This document shows, piece after piece, positions 37,055 to 45,655 of a DNA stretch of 64,000 bases. Made by a program: the position numbers and the translations under genes. The notes under the pieces were generated by a model that saw only the letters and a program-made list of their open reading frames with translations, did no database searches and was not told the DNA's origin. Numbering within the stretch: position 1 is the stretch's first letter; every line of letters begins with the position of its first letter. The stretch spans positions 1 through 64,000 of the forward strand of contig NZ_NMQT01000021.1 of assembly GCF_002234405.1 (NCBI RefSeq), given 5' to 3'. This DNA comes from Amycolatopsis thailandensis. GTDB lineage: Bacteria > Actinomycetota > Actinomycetes > Mycobacteriales > Pseudonocardiaceae.

Positions 37055-37906
37055 GTGCGCTGGTTTCCCCGAGCTGTCTCCTCCTTCCGCCGCGGCGGTG
37101 ACGAGGTGCTGCCGAGTCCGAACATCTGGTACTACCAAAAGGCTTACGAGGTCGAGAACCGCGCGCAGGACGTCGACGACGAGATCTGGCGGGTGCTCGC
37201 CGGAGCCCGGGACTGGTCCGGTGCCGACGTGCTCGACATCGGTTGCGGAGACGGGTTCCACCTGCCCCGTTTCGCCGCGACCGCGCGATCGGTGCTCGGG
37301 ATCGAGCCGCACGAGCCGCTCGTCCGTGACGCGCGGCGCCGCGTCGGGGAGCTGCCGAACGTCGAGGTGCGGCAAGGCCGTGCGCAGCGGCTTCCGGTGC
37401 CGGACGCGGCTTTCGACGTCGTCCACGCGCGGACAGCGTACTTCTTCGGCCCAGGCTGTGAACCCGGCCTTCGCGAGGCGGAGCGGGTGCTGCGGCCGGG
37501 CGGGACGCTGCTGATCGTGGATCTCGATGTGACCAGTGAGCCTTACGGGCGCTGGATGCGGCTGGATCTGCCGCACTACGACCCGCCGGGAGTCGAGAAG
37601 TTCTTCGCCCGTCAGGGATTCGACTGCCGCAAGGTGATGACGCGGTGGCTGTTCGAGGACGCCGCCGCGATGGAAGCGGTGCTGAAGATCGAGTTCAGCG
37701 CTCCGGTCGCGGAGAAGGCGGTCGCGGAGGTCCGGCGCCTGAACGAGGTTTCGTCAGGCGCCGGTGCGGAGCGGGTGACGCTGCCGGTGGGCTATCGCGT
37801 GCATACGCGCACCAAGCCCACCGGCCTCGTCGTGCCTGGTCACTCCATGTCCTCGGCGGAAGCCGCGTCCGGAGTGGTGTCGTCGGCCTCGCCGAGGATG
37901 CCGTAG
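37055..37906 (+). CDS. SAM-dependent methyltransferase
   Basis: 283-residue class I methyltransferase. Motif I is VLDIGCGDGFHLPRF, with the acidic post-I residue in VLGIEPHEPLV and a later RVLRPGGTLLIVDLD. The conserved head WYYQKAYEVENRAQDVDDEIW suggests a defined actinobacterial subfamily. GTG 37055 is chosen for GGAG five bases upstream; GTG 37013 is also open. The last 67 bases overlap the convergent PadR gene, and the C-terminal serine/alanine-rich tail may be an extension beyond the family end. Substrate unknown. Confidence 0.88.
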   Translation: MRWFPRAVSSFRRGGDEVLPSPNIWYYQKAYEVENRAQDVDDEIWRVLAGARDWSGADVLDIGCGDGFHLPRFAATARSVLGIEPHEPLVRDARRRVGELPNVEVRQGRAQRLPVPDAAFDVVHARTAYFFGPGCEPGLREAERVLRPGGTLLIVDLDVTSEPYGRWMRLDLPHYDPPGVEKFFARQGFDCRKVMTRWLFEDAAAMEAVLKIEFSAPVAEKAVAEVRRLNEVSSGAGAERVTLPVGYRVHTRTKPTGLVVPGHSMSSAEAASGVVSSASPRMP

Positions 37907-38463
37907 ATCGTCCGGCGCGCCTCGTTGAGGACGTCGACGGTCCGGGCCTGCTGGCCCTCGCTGCCGGCGTGCATGACCTGCGCGACAGCCGCGGCCAGGG
38001 TCGCCCCCGCCTTGCGCAAGTTCACCTCGACCGGGTCGACGTCGTGGGCGATCTGCTCCCACGGCGGGACGGCGTCCTGCTGTTCGGCCGCCGCGCGGCC
38101 GGATTCGGTGAGTTCGAACAGCTTCTTGCCGCTCTCGTCCTTGCTGATCACCAGGCCTTCGTCGGCCAGCATCTGCAAGGTCGGGTAGACCGAGCCGGGG
38201 CTCGGCTTCCAGAAGCCGCCGCTGCGCTCGCCGATCTCGCGGATGATCTCGTAACCGTGCCTCGGCTGTTCGGAAAGCAGCGCGAGGATCGCGGCGCGGA
38301 CGTCACCGCGCTTGCCGCGCCGTCCGCCAGGGCCACCTCGTCGGCCGTGCCGATGACGGTGGCCGGGCCCACCCGGGCCCGGGGGGAAGTCGCCGAAGCC
38401 GCCGCGAGCCCAGGGCCCGAAGGCGGGTCGGCCGTGTTCTGAAGGGAAAGGTCGTCGTCGCAT
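37840..38463 (-). CDS. PadR-family transcriptional regulator
   Basis: About 207 residues. A Gly/Arg/His-rich head (GGPGHRHRHGRRGGPGGRRG) precedes the PadR winged helix: DVRAAILALLSEQPRHGYEI, then GGFWKPSPGSVYPTLQMLADEGLV. A C-terminal helical dimerisation region follows. ATG 38463 is preferred because AGAGG sits nine bases upstream; ATG 38472 is alternative. PadR proteins usually repress themselves and a neighbour; dyads at 38487-38515 lie just upstream. Target could be itself or a neighbouring gene. Confidence 0.9.
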   Translation of the reverse strand: MRRRPFPSEHGRPAFGPWARGGFGDFPPGPGGPGHRHRHGRRGGPGGRRGKRGDVRAAILALLSEQPRHGYEIIREIGERSGGFWKPSPGSVYPTLQMLADEGLVISKDESGKKLFELTESGRAAAEQQDAVPPWEQIAHDVDPVEVNLRKAGATLAAAVAQVMHAGSEGQQARTVDVLNEARRTIYGILGEADDTTPDAASAEDME

Positions 38464-38486
38464 GATGTGCATCCTCTCTACGTAAT

Positions 38487-38515
38487 GTTCCGACTCGTTC
38501 ACGATATATCGGAAC
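38487..38515. promoter_or_regulatory. Candidate PadR operator
   Basis: GTTCCGA (38487-38493) is inverted as TCGGAAC (38509-38515), enclosing the perfect palindrome CGATATATCG (38502-38511). ATAT-centred palindromes are typical PadR sites. Position just upstream of padR suggests autoregulation. Confidence 0.6.
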
Positions 38516-38568
38516 CGGTCGCACGGCAACCCTCCTCGGGTGAGCTGTGTCTCAGCGGCTTGTGCTCG

Positions 38569-40320
38569 TCAGGTTCGGGGGAGCGGTGACACGAGACCCG
38601 GCACCAGGGTGTGCGCGACATGGTGTCCGGCGGCCGCGACGTCACAGGTCGTGAGATCGACGCTGATGACCTCGAAGCCGCGTGCTTCGACTCGGTCCTG
38701 ATACGCCTTGAGCCGCCGTTCCCCGAGCGCGGGCAGATCGTCCCAAGCACGGTCCGGCAGGTTGCGCAGCCGTGCCGCGACCCGGCCGCCCGCTCGCGGA
38801 TCGAGGCGGATCTGGTGGAGGCAAAGGGGATCGGTGACGTCGGCGAAGTCGTCGCGATAGGAGTCGAGATAGCGCCTGTCCGCCCGGTACGGCTTGAGGT
38901 CGCCGTGCTCCCGGCGCAAGGCGGACAGGCCGCGCTCGTCGTCGAGGGCCCGATAGGTGTGATGCAGCGCGAAACCCTCGGCGAGTGCCTCCTTGGCGGC
39001 TTCGAGCGCGTCCGGCCGGACGGCGAAACCGAGGGACAGGCGGCGCGCCACGCGGTCGAACACCGCGGCGGCGATCGCCGGGACGTCGAATTCGTTGTCG
39101 AGCGGGATGAGCGTGACCTCGTGGCCGTCCGCGGTGTCGGCGATCAGCGACCGGATCCCGTCCGGGATCGGGAGCCGCGCGAGACGGGGCATGCCGGTCC
39201 ACCAGAGTGTGGTGGGGTCGCCTGCGAGGGCCTCTTCGAGACCGGATGTGACAGCCTGCTCTGCGGAGGTTCCGGTGGCGAGGCCGGCGGGGAGAGGATC
39301 GGCGAAGCGGGCTTCTCCCGCTTGCCGTTCGCGGGAAACCAAGAACGCCGGTACCCAGACGGCCTCCCCGGTGGTGTGGGAAAAGCCCTCCACCCACGAG
39401 CAGTCCGAGTCCGTCTTCAGCGGTGCGAAGGGGAAGCCGGGGGAGCGGTACCGCTCGGCCGAGTAGAGCTTCAGGCGGCGAGGGTCGAGCGCTGGGACGC
39501 CGTATCGAGCGAGCTGCTCGTAGCTGCTGAAGCGCACTTCGCGATCCGGAGCGAGCCAGCTGCCGCAGTAACGCTTCACTGCTTCGTCGATGGCTGCCTG
39601 CCGGGCGAGATCGAAATCGTGCCACGCCGCGCCGACGGCTTCGCGGTCATTGGGCCAGTTCGTGACGCGGCGCATGTCCGCGACGTCGGCCTGGCACACG
39701 CGCAGCCTGGCGGGCATGCCCGGCGACGGCGGTATCTCGCGGAGCCCGGTCACGATCCCGGTCCGGTCGTCGATCAGCGACGCGGGCGCGGAGACGGCCC
39801 GGGCGCGATCCGGGACGGGAAGGACCGGGCGGCGGATCTCAGTCAGCTCCGCCGGGTTCAGCTCGATCTCGCCGGTGGTGATCGCGGTCCGCCCGCCCGA
39901 GAGCCAGCGTTCGAGGTGCGTGGCGACGTTCGCCAGCACCCAGCGGAGATCTCCCGGACCCAGCGCGGGCGGGATCGCGTCGAGCGTGTGAAGTTCCCGC
40001 GAGGCCGCGCGCCGGCGGGCGACGACGTCGGCGAAATCGATCCCGCCGGGGGCGATGGCGGGCCCGGCGATCACCCGGCCGCGTTCGCGGCGCAGTGGCA
40101 GCCACCGCACGCCGTTCCCGGCGCACAAGGTGTCCAAAGTGGTCAGCTCGGCACGGGCGGGATGGTCGAAGGCCGCGACCACGACGGTGTGCTCCGCGTC
40201 CGCTTCGGACAGATCGCGCAGGATTCCCACGTTCACGTACCCGCTGACGGCGAGCAGGTCCGCGAGCGGCTCGGTGAGCGCCCGGGATCCGGTGAGGAGA
40301 ACCGTGGTTTCGGGAATGAT
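38569..40320 (-). CDS. Orphan YcaO-domain protein (TOMM cyclodehydratase-like)
   Basis: About 583 residues. The N-terminus is Rossmann-like (TVLLTGSRALTEPLADLLAV) as in leader-binding parts of thiazole/oxazole cyclodehydratases. It is followed by AIPPALGPGDLRWVLANVAT and, from about residue 181, a YcaO domain (SLIDDRTGIVTGL). ATP-site motifs are degenerate: EAVKRY at 246-251 for the usual EAxERY, and LEEALAGD at 361-368 for the usual ExxERD. No CxxC is seen before the YcaO domain, and the C-terminus stops at LVSPLPRT without a HPFP-type tail. No canonical start precedes the conserved N-terminus: an in-frame stop lies just upstream, then ATC/ATT. No precursor peptide or partner enzyme is nearby. 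Confidence 0.8.
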   Translation of the reverse strand: MIPETTVLLTGSRALTEPLADLLAVSGYVNVGILRDLSEADAEHTVVVAAFDHPARAELTTLDTLCAGNGVRWLPLRRERGRVIAGPAIAPGGIDFADVVARRRAASRELHTLDAIPPALGPGDLRWVLANVATHLERWLSGGRTAITTGEIELNPAELTEIRRPVLPVPDRARAVSAPASLIDDRTGIVTGLREIPPSPGMPARLRVCQADVADMRRVTNWPNDREAVGAAWHDFDLARQAAIDEAVKRYCGSWLAPDREVRFSSYEQLARYGVPALDPRRLKLYSAERYRSPGFPFAPLKTDSDCSWVEGFSHTTGEAVWVPAFLVSRERQAGEARFADPLPAGLATGTSAEQAVTSGLEEALAGDPTTLWWTGMPRLARLPIPDGIRSLIADTADGHEVTLIPLDNEFDVPAIAAAVFDRVARRLSLGFAVRPDALEAAKEALAEGFALHHTYRALDDERGLSALRREHGDLKPYRADRRYLDSYRDDFADVTDPLCLHQIRLDPRAGGRVAARLRNLPDRAWDDLPALGERRLKAYQDRVEARGFEVISVDLTTCDVAAAGHHVAHTLVPGLVSPLPRT

Positions 40321-40323
40321 GGT

Positions 40324-40334
40324 GGATCACCTCC
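40324..40334 (-). promoter_or_regulatory. Perfect Shine-Dalgarno of the YcaO gene
   Basis: On the minus strand GGAGGTGATCC is an 11-base exact complement of the 16S rRNA 3' end. The next codons are ACC, ATC (nine bases after GGAGG) and ATT. This argues for initiation at a non-AUG codon at 40320 or 40317; the first in-frame GTG is about 26 codons further in. Confidence 0.75.
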
Positions 40335-40486
40335 GCTCACCGAGTCTCGGACCGGATATGACGTACGCGCGTCTCCTCGTATGCGATCCGCACGGTGCGG
40401 GCCGGGTGTGGTTCACGTGACCTGGGGAACAGTGACCCGGGGCGGCCCGGGCGCGTCGAAGGTGGACATGGGACACTGAGTGAGCT

Positions 40487-41593
40487 ATGACTGCCCTCCC
40501 TCTCGTCTTCGACGCGCCCAAGCGCGGCCTTCCGCCGCGCCACCTCGCCGACCTCACCGCCGCCGAGCGGGCCGAGGCCGTCGCCGAGCTGGGTGAGAAG
40601 CCGTTCCGCGCGAAGCAGCTGTCGAACCACTACTTCTCGCGGCTCACGGTGAACCCGGAGGAGATGACCGACATCCCGGCGGCGTCGCGGGAGAAGCTCG
40701 TCGGCGACCTGATGCCGACGCTGCTCACCGAGATCAAGGCGCTCGCCTGCGACGACGGCACCACCCGCAAGACCCTGTGGCGCGCGCATGACGGGACGCT
40801 GCTGGAGAGCGTGCTCATGCGCTACCCGGACCGCGCGACCCTGTGCATCTCGAGCCAGGCGGGCTGCGGCATGGCGTGCCCGTTCTGCGCGACCGGACAG
40901 GGCGGTCTCGACCGGAACCTTTCGACGGCGGAGATCGTCGACCAGGTCCGTTCGGCCGCCGCCGTGATGCGCGACGGCGAGATGGCGGGCGGCCCCGGCC
41001 GCCTGTCGAACATCGTCTTCATGGGTATGGGCGAGCCGCTCGCGAACTACAAGCGGGTGGTGGCGGCGGTCCGGCGGATCACGGATCCCTCGCCGGACGG
41101 GCTGGGGATCGGCCAGCGTTCGGTGACGGTGTCGACCGTCGGTCTCGCGCCGGCGATCCGCAAGCTGGCGGACGAGAAGATGCAGGTGCGGCTGGCGGTC
41201 TCGCTGCACACGCCGGACGACGAGTTGCGCGACACGCTGGTGCCGGTGAACGAGCGCTGGTCGGTGGACGAGGTCCTGTCCGCGGCCCGGTACTACGCGG
41301 ACACGTCGGGACGGCGGGTTTCGATCGAGTACGCGCTGATCCGGGACATCAACGATCAGCCTTGGCGGGCCGAGTTGCTGGCGAAGCGTCTTCGTCAGCA
41401 CCTGGGTCAGTTGGTGCATGTGAACGTGATCCCGCTGAACCCGACTCCGGGCAGCAAGTGGGACGCGTCGCCGAAGCCGGTGGAGCGGGAGTTCGTCCGG
41501 CTGGTGAACGCGGGCGGGGTAGCGTGCACGGTGCGTGACACGCGTGGCCAGGAGATCGCGGCGGCTTGCGGTCAGCTCGCGGCCGAGAACTGA
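40487..41593 (+). CDS. rlmN: 23S rRNA/tRNA adenine-C2 methyltransferase
   Basis: 368-residue radical-SAM enzyme methylating A2503 of 23S rRNA and A37 of tRNAs. The iron-sulfur motif is C127-C131-C134 in [14 protein letters not shown]. The second catalytic Cys is C347 in [24 protein letters not shown] and [13 protein letters not shown] are typical. ATG at 40487. Divergent from the YcaO gene. A run of seven T follows the stop after a short CTCG/CGAG hairpin and may terminate it. Confidence 0.96.
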   Translation: MTALPLVFDAPKRGLPPRHLADLTAAERAEAVAELGEKPFRAKQLSNHYFSRLTVNPEEMTDIPAASREKLVGDLMPTLLTEIKALACDDGTTRKTLWRAHDGTLLESVLMRYPDRATLCISSQAGCGMACPFCATGQGGLDRNLSTAEIVDQVRSAAAVMRDGEMAGGPGRLSNIVFMGMGEPLANYKRVVAAVRRITDPSPDGLGIGQRSVTVSTVGLAPAIRKLADEKMQVRLAVSLHTPDDELRDTLVPVNERWSVDEVLSAARYYADTSGRRVSIEYALIRDINDQPWRAELLAKRLRQHLGQLVHVNVIPLNPTPGSKWDASPKPVEREFVRLVNAGGVACTVRDTRGQEIAAACGQLAAEN

Positions 41594-41627
41594 TTTTTTT
41601 CCTTTCAGCGATGGAGATTTTGTCGTG

Positions 41628-41900
41628 ATGTATGCCCCCAGCCTGTTGGATCCGGCTGCGGAAGAGCTCCGGCTCGCGGACGTGCTCGGCCATGGTGCGA
41701 CAGGGGTCGCGCGTGAGGCGCGGACGCTGCTGGGCGAGCGGTTCAGCTCGGTGACCTTCATGTACGTGCTGATGCGGGCGTTCGAGGTGGAGTACACCGC
41801 GGCGCGGGACGCTTCGCGCTGGCACGAGTTCCACGGTGGCCCGTACGCGCTGTCGGACGCCGACCTCGAAGCGCTGCTGGCGCCCTGGCTCAGCCGCTGA
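41628..41900 (+). CDS. Hypothetical protein
   Basis: 90 residues, unrecognised: MYAPSLLDPAAEELRLADVL, then ATGVAREARTLLGERFSSVTF and an acidic C-terminal segment ending LEALLAPWLSR. Soluble and helical, with no signal peptide. GGAG lies about 11 bases upstream of ATG 41628, with GTG 41625 one codon before. Strong GC3 and full-length frame suggest a real gene. It ends one base before the stop of the convergent FAD monooxygenase relic. Confidence 0.65.
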   Translation: MYAPSLLDPAAEELRLADVLGHGATGVAREARTLLGERFSSVTFMYVLMRAFEVEYTAARDASRWHEFHGGPYALSDADLEALLAPWLSR

Positions 41901-41901
41901 C

Positions 41902-42833
41902 TCAGGTCGCGGGTGCGGTGCTGAGCATCCAGTCGCTGAAGGCGGCGAAACGTTCAGCGTTCTCGACGGCTCCATCGGCGTATTCGATCGCGTCGGAGTG
42001 TTCGCGCACTCTGTCCATCCGTGCGCGGCGGGCGGTTTCGTAGCGGACGAGAGCTTCGGCGGGGTCTGTTTCGCCGTCCAGTTCGGCGCGCAGGACCCCG
42101 GCGTCTTCGATCCCCAGCGTGCCGCCCACCGCGAGGTGGGGGGACAGACCGTGCGCGGCGTCCCCGATCAACGCGACCCTGCCGGTGGTCCAGTATGGCA
42201 GCCGCGGGACGAGCATGATCTGGTTCTCCAGGATGGCCTCCTCCGGCGTCGCGGCGATCATCGCCGCCAACTCGTCGTGCCCGGACGCTCGTCGCCGGAA
42301 GGCACCATCGCCCGCCAGACACGGTTGCCCTCGTGTTCGACCGCCGAGCTGCCCGGCACCAGGGCGGCGCGGACGTCGGAGTAGACGCCGTCCGCGCCGA
42401 TCAGGAGATCCGCCCGCGAAGACGGGCCGTCGGAGACGTGCACCTCCACGTGGGTGTCGTGTTCGGTGAAGCCGGTGACATGGGTGCCCAGCCGGATCCG
42501 CTCCAGGCCGACGGTCTCGGCCAGCAGGGTGTTCAGGCCCGGCCGCGGCACCATCAGGAATCGGTACCGAGACGGGTCGTAGCCGTCCGCGCGTTCCGGT
42601 TTCCCGGCGGCGTCGAAGAACCAGGCGTCGACGGTGTCCCCCATGCGGCGGACGGCGTCGCCGATGCCCAGCTTGTCGAACTCCCGCAACGCGTTGGGCC
42701 ACAGGCCGATCCCGGCACCCACCGCCCGCACCTCCGGGGCGTGTTCCAGCACGGTGACGTCGTGCCCGATCAGGCGTAACGACGCCGCGGTGGTGAGCCC
42801 GACCAGTCCCGCTCCCACGATCACAGTGCGCAT
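41902..42833 (-). pseudogene. FAD-dependent monooxygenase, frameshifted and internally deleted
   Basis: Two frames together make one family-3 FAD monooxygenase. The N-terminal part starts at ATG 42833 (MRTVIVGAGLVGLTTAASLR, the GxGxxG motif) and runs to LLIGADGVYSDVRAAL and RVWRAMVPSGDERP. It then shifts frame near 42275-42290 and stops at 42258. The other frame continues DELAAMIAATPEEAILENQ, GRVALIGDAAHGLSPHL and ends at 41902. Family proteins have roughly 50-60 residues between these halves that are missing here, so this is a deletion, not a simple sequencing slip. The divergent LysR gene is its likely former regulator. Confidence 0.85.
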
Positions 42834-42865
42834 AAGACCAGCCAAGAGGGGAAAGTGAATGACTT

Positions 42866-42909
42866 CAAATGCATAGCTGGGTATGACTAGCATTACCCAT
42901 GTGCATTTG
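42866..42909. promoter_or_regulatory. Nested dyad at the LysR/FAD-monooxygenase divergent promoter
   Basis: CAAATGCA (42866) pairs with TGCATTTG (42902-42909), and inside it TGGGTA (42878) pairs with TACCCA (42894-42899). It lies between the two divergent genes and covers the listed LysR ATG. This is the expected layout for LysR binding. Confidence 0.65.
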
Positions 42910-43872
42910 GACCTGAATCTGCTGGTCACCCTGGACGCGCTGCTCGACGAGCGCAGCGTCACCGGGGCGGCCGACCGGCTGTATCTCACGCAGCCGGCCA
43001 TGAGTCGTGCCCTCGCCCGGATCCGGCGGGCCACCGGCGACCAGATCCTCGTCCGGTCCGGCCGCGCGATGCTGCCCACGCCCTACGCCGAGCAGATCCG
43101 CGACGAGGTGCACCAGCTGGTCACCCGCGCGCAGGCGGTGCTGACCCCGGCGGCGGAGGTGGACCCGGCTACCTTGGAACGCACCTTCACCGTGCAGTGC
43201 AACGACGTCGTCATCGACGCGCTCGTCGCGTACCTCGCCGCCGACCTCGCGCGGATGGCGCCCGGGGTCTGCCTGCGCGTCCTCAGCGACGCCGCCGTCC
43301 CCGCCGCCGACGATCTGCGGCGGGGTCGCGCCGATCTCCAGATCACCAATCAGGTCCCGACGCACACCGAGGCGCGTTCGACCACGGTGCTCACCGACGA
43401 ACTGGCCGTGATCGGCCGCCGTGACCTGCCGCGGCCGCCGTCGACGTGGGACGCGCTCGCCGCGCTCCCGCATGTGGTGATCTCCCGCGAAGGCGGACGT
43501 CACAACCACGTCGACGATCTGCTGAAGGCTCGCAAACTCCGCCGGAAGATCGCCTTCACCGTGCCGACGCTGGCGTTGGCGCTCCGGATCGTGGACACGC
43601 ACAACCTGGTGACGGTCGCTCCCCGGCTGCTCACGCGGCACGCGCTCCCGCCCTCGCTGCGCGCGTATCCCATGCCGGGGGCCACTCCGCCGATACCGGC
43701 CGTCCTCGCCTGGCATGCCCGCCATGACCGGGACGCCGCGCATCGCTGGCTGCGAACCTTGATCGTCGACGCGCTCGGCAAGATCACCAGAGAGTCCTTT
43801 GTGGCTGAACCTGGAATTCAGGGCGTCCGGTGTCCTGTGGAAGCGGGCGATAGGTTGCGGGAGTGTCTCTGA
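42883..43872 (+). CDS. LysR-family transcriptional regulator
   Basis: 329 residues at most. Winged HTH in LNLLVTLDALLDERSVTGAA followed by RLYLTQPAMSRALARIR, then a substrate-binding domain with LRRGRADLQIT. ATG 42883 is the first in-frame start, but GTG 42901 gives the typical MHLDLNLL beginning and would free the nested dyad as an operator. The effector domain seems intact although the divergent target gene is broken. Overlaps the next gene by ten bases. Confidence 0.9.
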   Translation: MTSITHVHLDLNLLVTLDALLDERSVTGAADRLYLTQPAMSRALARIRRATGDQILVRSGRAMLPTPYAEQIRDEVHQLVTRAQAVLTPAAEVDPATLERTFTVQCNDVVIDALVAYLAADLARMAPGVCLRVLSDAAVPAADDLRRGRADLQITNQVPTHTEARSTTVLTDELAVIGRRDLPRPPSTWDALAALPHVVISREGGRHNHVDDLLKARKLRRKIAFTVPTLALALRIVDTHNLVTVAPRLLTRHALPPSLRAYPMPGATPPIPAVLAWHARHDRDAAHRWLRTLIVDALGKITRESFVAEPGIQGVRCPVEAGDRLRECL

Positions 43873-44840
43873 CAAGGAACCCGCCGCCCGATTTCCGTGT
43901 GCCTTTCTGGGCCTTCGACTTCCCTCCGAATTCAGCGGTTCCTCGTGGTGACCTTTGCTTCTCGGCAGACGATCTGGCTCATGCCCTGTTCGTCACCGGG
44001 CGTGCCCCAGGGCATCGGGGCGCTCATGGTAAGGCGTCCGTGTATGAATGGCTGCACCGAGTGTCGATGATCCCGGCCTATCTGGAGCGCACGTTCAATG
44101 CCGACCTGATCAGGTCGAGTCTCGCGCTGTCGTTGGACAGATCCGAATCCGTCGCGATTTCGTACGCTCTTGGGCAGGCGATGACGTCGATATTCTGCCG
44201 AGAGCAGCTCGGTGTCACTCATCTTCTTCATGTTGACCGTTACGCGCCGCAGTACCATTTGCGGTTCGGTGGTACTCGTCGAGCCGACCTGTTCGGCCCG
44301 TCGCCAAACGGCTGGGTGGTGGCTGAGGCGAAGGGACGCTCCGGGAGTGTTCCGCTAGAGCTCAGAAGGACGCTTGTCGCGCAGAAGCGCTCGGTCTCCG
44401 AGATCGAAGGCAAGCCTCCGTGGGTCGCGGTCGGGTGTGTCGCCTACTTTCCGCAGCGCAATGGTGCGATGCAGGTGGACGCGTTCGATCCCGTGAAAGA
44501 CATTGACGAGCCTTCATTCTTCGATGTCGAAAGAGATGACTACCTACTCTCGTACTATCGGCCATTTTTGCGGGTCCTGGAGTCGGGAGAACGTGAAGAG
44601 CGGGGAGCTTTCGAGGCTGTCGAGTTCCCGGACTTCGGCGTTCGGGTCGGCGTTCCCGCACGGCTGGTGGAACGCCTCCGGCGTGCTGAATCGGAGGAGG
44701 TGGACGGCTTGGCCGACGACGTATCCGGGATCTTGGACGACGTCCACAGCCGAGAGATCGGAGTTCTTCCGGACGGCTGTGTGATCGAGACCGATTGGCA
44801 GGGGCCGGCCGGTCTTGACGGCGGACCGTTGTTCGACTGA
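43863..44840 (+). CDS. Unknown protein with PD-(D/E)XK-like nuclease motif
   Basis: 325 residues, no family recognised. The middle has RRADLFGPSPNGWVVAEAKG: Asp142, then E155-A-K157 on the next strand, the pattern of PD-(D/E)XK nucleases. Before it lie long helices (ADLIRSSLALSLDRSESVAI). The C-terminal part is acidic. Codon use is less GC-biased than in neighbours, suggesting transfer. GTG 43863 overlaps the LysR end. A restriction- or defence-like role is possible but unsupported by neighbours. Confidence 0.7.
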   Translation: MSLTRNPPPDFRVPFWAFDFPPNSAVPRGDLCFSADDLAHALFVTGRAPGHRGAHGKASVYEWLHRVSMIPAYLERTFNADLIRSSLALSLDRSESVAISYALGQAMTSIFCREQLGVTHLLHVDRYAPQYHLRFGGTRRADLFGPSPNGWVVAEAKGRSGSVPLELRRTLVAQKRSVSEIEGKPPWVAVGCVAYFPQRNGAMQVDAFDPVKDIDEPSFFDVERDDYLLSYYRPFLRVLESGEREERGAFEAVEFPDFGVRVGVPARLVERLRRAESEEVDGLADDVSGILDDVHSREIGVLPDGCVIETDWQGPAGLDGGPLFD

Positions 44841-44893
44841 CCGCGATGCCGACTCCGGGCATGGGTGAGCGAGCGCTAGTTGTTTGTGGACGA

Positions 44894-45475
44894 TCAGCGC
44901 GAGTGATGGCGGGTGGGCCGGTAGACGAGCTCTTGGGTGTGCCCGTCGAGTGTCCGGCTTTCGATCAGTTCGAGGTCGAAGTCGGCGGCGCCCTCGAAGA
45001 TCCGTGCCGCTCCGGTCTCGCCGGTGAGTACCGGGAAGATCGTCACCTGGACCCGGTCGACCAGACCGGCGGCCATCAGCGCGCGGTTCATCGCCAGGCT
45101 GCCGTGCGAACGCAGCGGCACGTCGGATTCTTCCTTGAGCTTGGCGACGACGTCGACGGCGTCGCCGTTCACGATCGTCGTGTCCGGCCAATCGAGCGGT
45201 TCCCGCAGCGTCGTCGACACCACCGTCGCCGGAAGGTTCTTCAGTCGGGCGATCCACGGGTCGAGCGCCTCGATCTCGACGACGCCCGACAGCATCTCCA
45301 CGTTCTCGCGGTATGTCGTGGCGCCGAAGACCATCCGCTGCTTCTCACTGTACAGGGCGAGGCGGCGCTCCAGGAACTCCGGGCCCTGCTTGCCCCAGTA
45401 ACCACCCCAGTCGCCCGTGTGGGAGCCGTAGCCGTCGAGGCTGGAGAAGACGTCGAAGGTGTAGGTCGCGGTCAT
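44894..45475 (-). CDS. Dihydrofolate-reductase-family protein (RibD C-terminal-like)
   Basis: 193 residues: MTATYTFDVFSSLDGYGSHT at the start, MVFGATTYRENVEML, DTTIVNGDAVDVVAKLKEE, and SHGSLAMNRALMAAGLVDRV, then FPVLTGETGAARIF. This is the RibD/YyaP-like group, not folate-specific DfrA. ATG at 45475 has GGAG upstream. Monocistronic, tail-to-tail with the PD-(D/E)XK-like gene. Cytoplasmic NADPH-dependent reductase by family; substrate unknown. Confidence 0.9.
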   Translation of the reverse strand: MTATYTFDVFSSLDGYGSHTGDWGGYWGKQGPEFLERRLALYSEKQRMVFGATTYRENVEMLSGVVEIEALDPWIARLKNLPATVVSTTLREPLDWPDTTIVNGDAVDVVAKLKEESDVPLRSHGSLAMNRALMAAGLVDRVQVTIFPVLTGETGAARIFEGAADFDLELIESRTLDGHTQELVYRPTRHHSR

Positions 45476-45576
45476 GATGGCTCCTTCAGTGAGTCCGGGC
45501 TTGCTTTCACCTCCTCTACGAACGGGCTGGGGGCGATCCGACATCACCTGCTGGATTTTCTCGGGGGTGGATTGAT

Positions 45577-45637
45577 CGCGTGAAGGCCTCCTTCCCTCGG
45601 CTCAGCCGTGGAATCCCGACCTTCACGAACTGCGGGC
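45577..45637. repeat. Degenerate GTGAAGGCC-family palindrome
   Basis: Outer arms GCGTGAAGG and CCTTCACG flank a middle that no longer pairs well (CTCGGCTCAGCCG can form a small stem). It sits just downstream of the minus-strand GH128-like gene and resembles the palindromes at 23239 and 55406. Confidence 0.55.
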
Positions 45638-45655
45638 GACCAGGGGTGGCCGGAC

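Noticed and set aside
36991..38463. RiPP cluster formed by methyltransferase, PadR and YcaO
   Set aside because: No precursor peptide, transporter or dehydrogenase, and the methyltransferase is on the opposite strand; kept only as an orphan YcaO.
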